A DNA stretch of 6,943 bases from Firmicutes bacterium UBA3920 (GTDB taxonomy: Bacteria > Bacillota > Clostridia > Caldicoprobacterales > Xylanivirgaceae). The stretch covers positions 1-6,943 of the forward strand of contig DGES01000116.1 in assembly GCA_002386065.1 (NCBI GenBank), in the 5' to 3' direction. Shown here one piece after another: positions 5,905 through 6,943 of this stretch. The position numbers and the translations under genes were made by a program. Below the pieces are notes generated by a model, which was not told where the DNA came from, searched no databases, and saw nothing but the letters and a program-made list of their open reading frames with translations. Position 1 is the stretch's first letter; every line of letters starts with the position of its first letter.

Positions 5905-6552
5905 TTGGAAGCCAATGCAATAATGGATCAAACCAATCGTTTCCATATGATGGCTGATGAGGAAATTGTGGAAGAAGCAAGGGCTGGAGATAATGATGCT
6001 CTCGAATTTTTGCTACTAAAATACAAAAATTTTGTACGTGCAAAAGCCAGATCGTATTTTCTTATAGGTGCTGACAGAGAAGATATAATACAAGAAGGGA
6101 TGATAGGGCTTTATAAGGCTATACGAGATTATAGACAAGATAAACTATCATCATTTAGAGCATTTGCAGAATTATGTATTACGAGGCAGATAATCACAGC
6201 TATAAAGACAGCAACTCGTCAGAAACATATACCATTGAATTCTTATGTATCTTTAAATAAACCAATCTATGATATAGATTCAGATAGAACCCTATTAGAT
6301 GTATTATCTGCTACCAAAATATGTGATCCAGAAGAGTTAGTTATAAGCAGGGAAGAATATAGGCGAATAGAGAATGATATGGGAGAGCTACTGAGCGATC
6401 TAGAATGGGATGTCCTTATGGCATATCTACAGGGAAAGTCATATCAAGAAATTGCTATGGAGCTTAACAGGCATGTAAAATCGGTGGATAATGCACTTCA
6501 ACGTGTCAAGAGGAAACTTGAGAGATATCTTGAGGAAAAAGAAAATATCTAA
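5905..6552 (+). CDS. sigH: RNA polymerase sigma factor SigH (sigma-70 family, transition-state/sporulation type)
   Basis: SigH directs RNA polymerase to post-exponential, competence and early sporulation promoters in Bacillus, and to sporulation genes in Clostridia. The 215-residue protein resembles Bacillus SigH along its length as I remember it. Region 2 (about 36-105) contains KNFVRAKARSYFLIGADRED (41-60), the core-binding EGMIGLYK stretch (64-71) and the region 2.3-2.4 segment FAELCITRQIITAIK (87-101). A conserved HIPLNSYVSLNKPIYD linker (108-123) follows. Region 4, with its helix-turn-helix, is about 160-207 (SYQEIAMELNRHVKSVDNAL at 179-198). The start is TTG at 5905, with GGGGGAG seven bases upstream. 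An ATG at 5923 would shorten it by six residues but lies too far from the ribosome site. A TTG start may limit expression. The conserved place after yacP supports sigH over other sigma factors. Confidence 0.94.
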   Translation: MEANAIMDQTNRFHMMADEEIVEEARAGDNDALEFLLLKYKNFVRAKARSYFLIGADREDIIQEGMIGLYKAIRDYRQDKLSSFRAFAELCITRQIITAIKTATRQKHIPLNSYVSLNKPIYDIDSDRTLLDVLSATKICDPEELVISREEYRRIENDMGELLSDLEWDVLMAYLQGKSYQEIAMELNRHVKSVDNALQRVKRKLERYLEEKENI

Positions 6553-6556
6553 AAAA

Positions 6557-6597
6557 ATGGCTGACAGAATAATAAAAAAAGATGGTTGACAAAATAA
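6557..6597 (+). repeat. Direct repeat of a -35-like element, 25-bp period
   Basis: ATGGCTGACAGAATAA (6557-6572) and ATGGTTGACAAAATAA (6582-6597) are 16-bp near-identical copies, with 14 of 16 positions matching. Each is preceded by a run of seven A, giving a repeat period of 25 bp. The second copy supplies the TTGACA of the tRNA promoter; the first (CTGACA at 6561-6566) has no -10 at the right distance. It may be a promoter-region duplication or a tandem protein-binding site. Confidence 0.6.
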
Positions 6598-6614
6598 CAT
6601 TCTAGGTTTAGAAT
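6586..6614 (+). promoter_or_regulatory. Strong sigma-A-type promoter for the tRNA (and probably tuf) transcript
   Basis: A consensus TTGACA (6586-6591) lies 17 bases upstream of TAGAAT (6609-6614, five of six). The predicted start, about 6621, is roughly 34 bases before the first tRNA. No terminator is visible between sigH and this promoter, nor between the tRNAs and the last gene. Confidence 0.75.
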
Positions 6615-6627
6615 ATAGATTGTTATT
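6593..6627. promoter_or_regulatory. Nested inverted repeat overlapping the tRNA promoter
   Basis: AATAACA (6593-6599) is complementary to TGTTATT (6621-6627). Directly inside, TTCTA (6600-6604) pairs with TAGAA (6609-6613) around GGTT, leaving a seven-base bulge (6614-6620) on one side. The structure spans the spacer, the -10 and the start site. It has no T-run after it and is AT-rich, so it is a poor terminator. It could be an operator or chance symmetry in AT-rich DNA. Confidence 0.3.
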
Positions 6628-6654
6628 TATTGATGTTATATATTTTAGAAGTAT

Positions 6655-6728
6655 GCGGGTGTAACTCAGTGGTAGAGTGCCAGCTTCCCAAGCTGGTAGC
6701 GTGGGTTCGATCCCCATCACCCGCTCCA
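6655..6728 (+). tRNA. tRNA-Gly (anticodon CCC)
   Basis: The full cloverleaf can be drawn. Acceptor GCGGGTG (6655-6661) pairs with CACCCGC (6718-6724), with a D arm ACTC/GAGT. The anticodon stem CCAGC/GCTGG encloses loop TTCCCAA, which gives anticodon CCC. The T arm GTGGG/CCCAT encloses TTCGATC. The discriminator is T and CCA (6726-6728) is encoded in the DNA. A C34 anticodon should read only GGG, so other glycine tRNAs must exist elsewhere. It is eight bases from the following tRNA and very likely on the same transcript. Confidence 0.97.
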
Positions 6729-6736
6729 AAGGATAA

Positions 6737-6812
6737 GCCCATGTAGCTCAGCAGGTAGAGCACCGCCATGGTAAGGCGGAGGTCACCGGTTCAATCCCGG
6801 TCGTGGGCTCCA
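6737..6812 (+). tRNA. tRNA-Thr (anticodon GGT)
   Basis: Acceptor GCCCATG (6737-6743) pairs with CGTGGGC (6802-6808), with one wobble pair. The D arm is GCTC/GAGC. The anticodon stem CCGCC/GGCGG encloses ATGGTAA, giving anticodon GGT for ACC and ACT codons. The T arm ACCGG/CCGGT encloses TTCAATC, and CCA (6810-6812) is encoded. It lies between tRNA-Gly and the probable tuf gene, an order that resembles the tRNA-tufB operon of E. coli. Confidence 0.97.
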
Positions 6813-6934
6813 CATTGATTCTCTATAGTATGAGACACCAGGCGGTGTTGTCTAGGTATTTGCTAAAAGTTCTCTCAACTTCAAAAGGGAGATTAAAAAG
6901 TTATCTACATATGTATTAAAGGAGGAATAGGGAT
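6813..6934 (+). other. Leader between tRNA-Thr and the probable tuf gene, with two weak hairpins
   Basis: These 122 bases hold no gene and no convincing promoter; TTGATT (6815-6820) and TATAGT (6824-6829) are not correctly spaced. One hairpin can form at 6833-6853 (AGACACC with GGTG and TGTCT, in two alternative registers). Another pairs TCTCTC (6871-6876) with GGGAGA (6887-6892) around a ten-base loop. Neither is followed by a T-run. A strong ribosome site, AAAGGAGG, is at 6918-6925. The stretch probably belongs to the tRNA transcript and is released by tRNA 3' processing. Confidence 0.4.
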
Positions 6935-6943
6935 ATGGCAAAA
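6935..6943 (+). CDS. tuf: Start of a gene, probably translation elongation factor Tu (first three codons only)
   Basis: ATG at 6935 is preceded by a very strong AAAGGAGG (6918-6925) about nine bases away, and the frame reads Met-Ala-Lys up to the window end. Bacterial EF-Tu commonly begins with Met-Ala-Lys, and tuf follows tRNA genes in the sigH-secE-nusG region of several Clostridia. A ribosome site this strong also fits a very highly expressed gene. rpmG, the other usual gene here, typically starts with Met-Arg and does not fit. Three codons cannot prove identity, so the call rests mainly on context. Confidence 0.55.

Noticed and set aside
5672..6043. 123-codon leftward open frame across the yacP-sigH gap
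   Set aside because: It covers the sigH promoter and parts of two well-supported genes on the other strand. No recognisable domain or start signal.
6439..6729. 96-codon leftward open frame with a GIEPTLPAWEAGTLPLSYTR-like start
   Set aside because: Its N-terminal part is the antisense translation of tRNA-Gly, a well-known false protein in databases, and the rest is antisense to sigH. It has no ribosome site.
6813..6934. T-box or other known riboswitch in the last leader
   Set aside because: No T-box core (AGGGTGGNACCGCG-like) and no terminator/antiterminator pair; only two weak hairpins.

Overview
The window looks like chromosomal DNA from a low-GC Gram-positive bacterium, most likely an anaerobic member of the Clostridia. 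The evidence is AT-rich and ATA/AGA-rich codons, strong GGAGG-type ribosome binding sites, GTG and TTG starts, and the order mrnC-thyX-rlmB-yacP(rae1)-sigH followed by tRNAs and a probable tuf. Sporulation potential is suggested, not proven, by a SigH very close in sequence to that of Bacillus subtilis as I remember it. I cannot name a genus.

Left part (1-3262): an accessory carbohydrate module. A leftward AraC-family regulator, cut by the window edge, is divergent from two rightward NAD(P)-dependent Gfo/Idh/MocA oxidoreductase genes. The 247-bp divergent region holds a good leftward sigma-A-like promoter, a rightward promoter with a good -10 but poor -35, and between them two A-tract/GTTGA direct repeats 21 bp apart. 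That is the geometry expected of an AraC-type operator. A rho-independent terminator at 3236-3262 closes the module.

Middle part (3263-6552): a housekeeping information-processing cluster. mrnC (Mini-ribonuclease III), thyX (flavin-dependent thymidylate synthase), rlmB (23S rRNA 2'-O-methyltransferase) and yacP/rae1 (NYN-domain ribosome-associated endonuclease) have gaps of 1, 19 and 2 bp and form one apparent operon. sigH follows after 94 bp, with its own near-consensus promoter and a TTG start.

Right part (6553-6943): a promoter overlapped by direct and inverted repeats, then tRNA-Gly(CCC) and tRNA-Thr(GGT), both with encoded CCA. A 122-bp leader with weak hairpins leads to a strong ribosome binding site and the first three codons of a gene (M-A-K), most likely tuf (EF-Tu).

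Three of the four operon genes act on ribosomal RNA or at the ribosome, and the right end makes tRNAs and probably the factor that carries them, so the right half is a translation-centred neighbourhood. I found no phage, transposon, CRISPR, toxin-antitoxin or defence system. The most interesting signals are the regulatory architecture of the AraC/oxidoreductase region, the tRNA-tuf linkage, and palindromes at two promoters.
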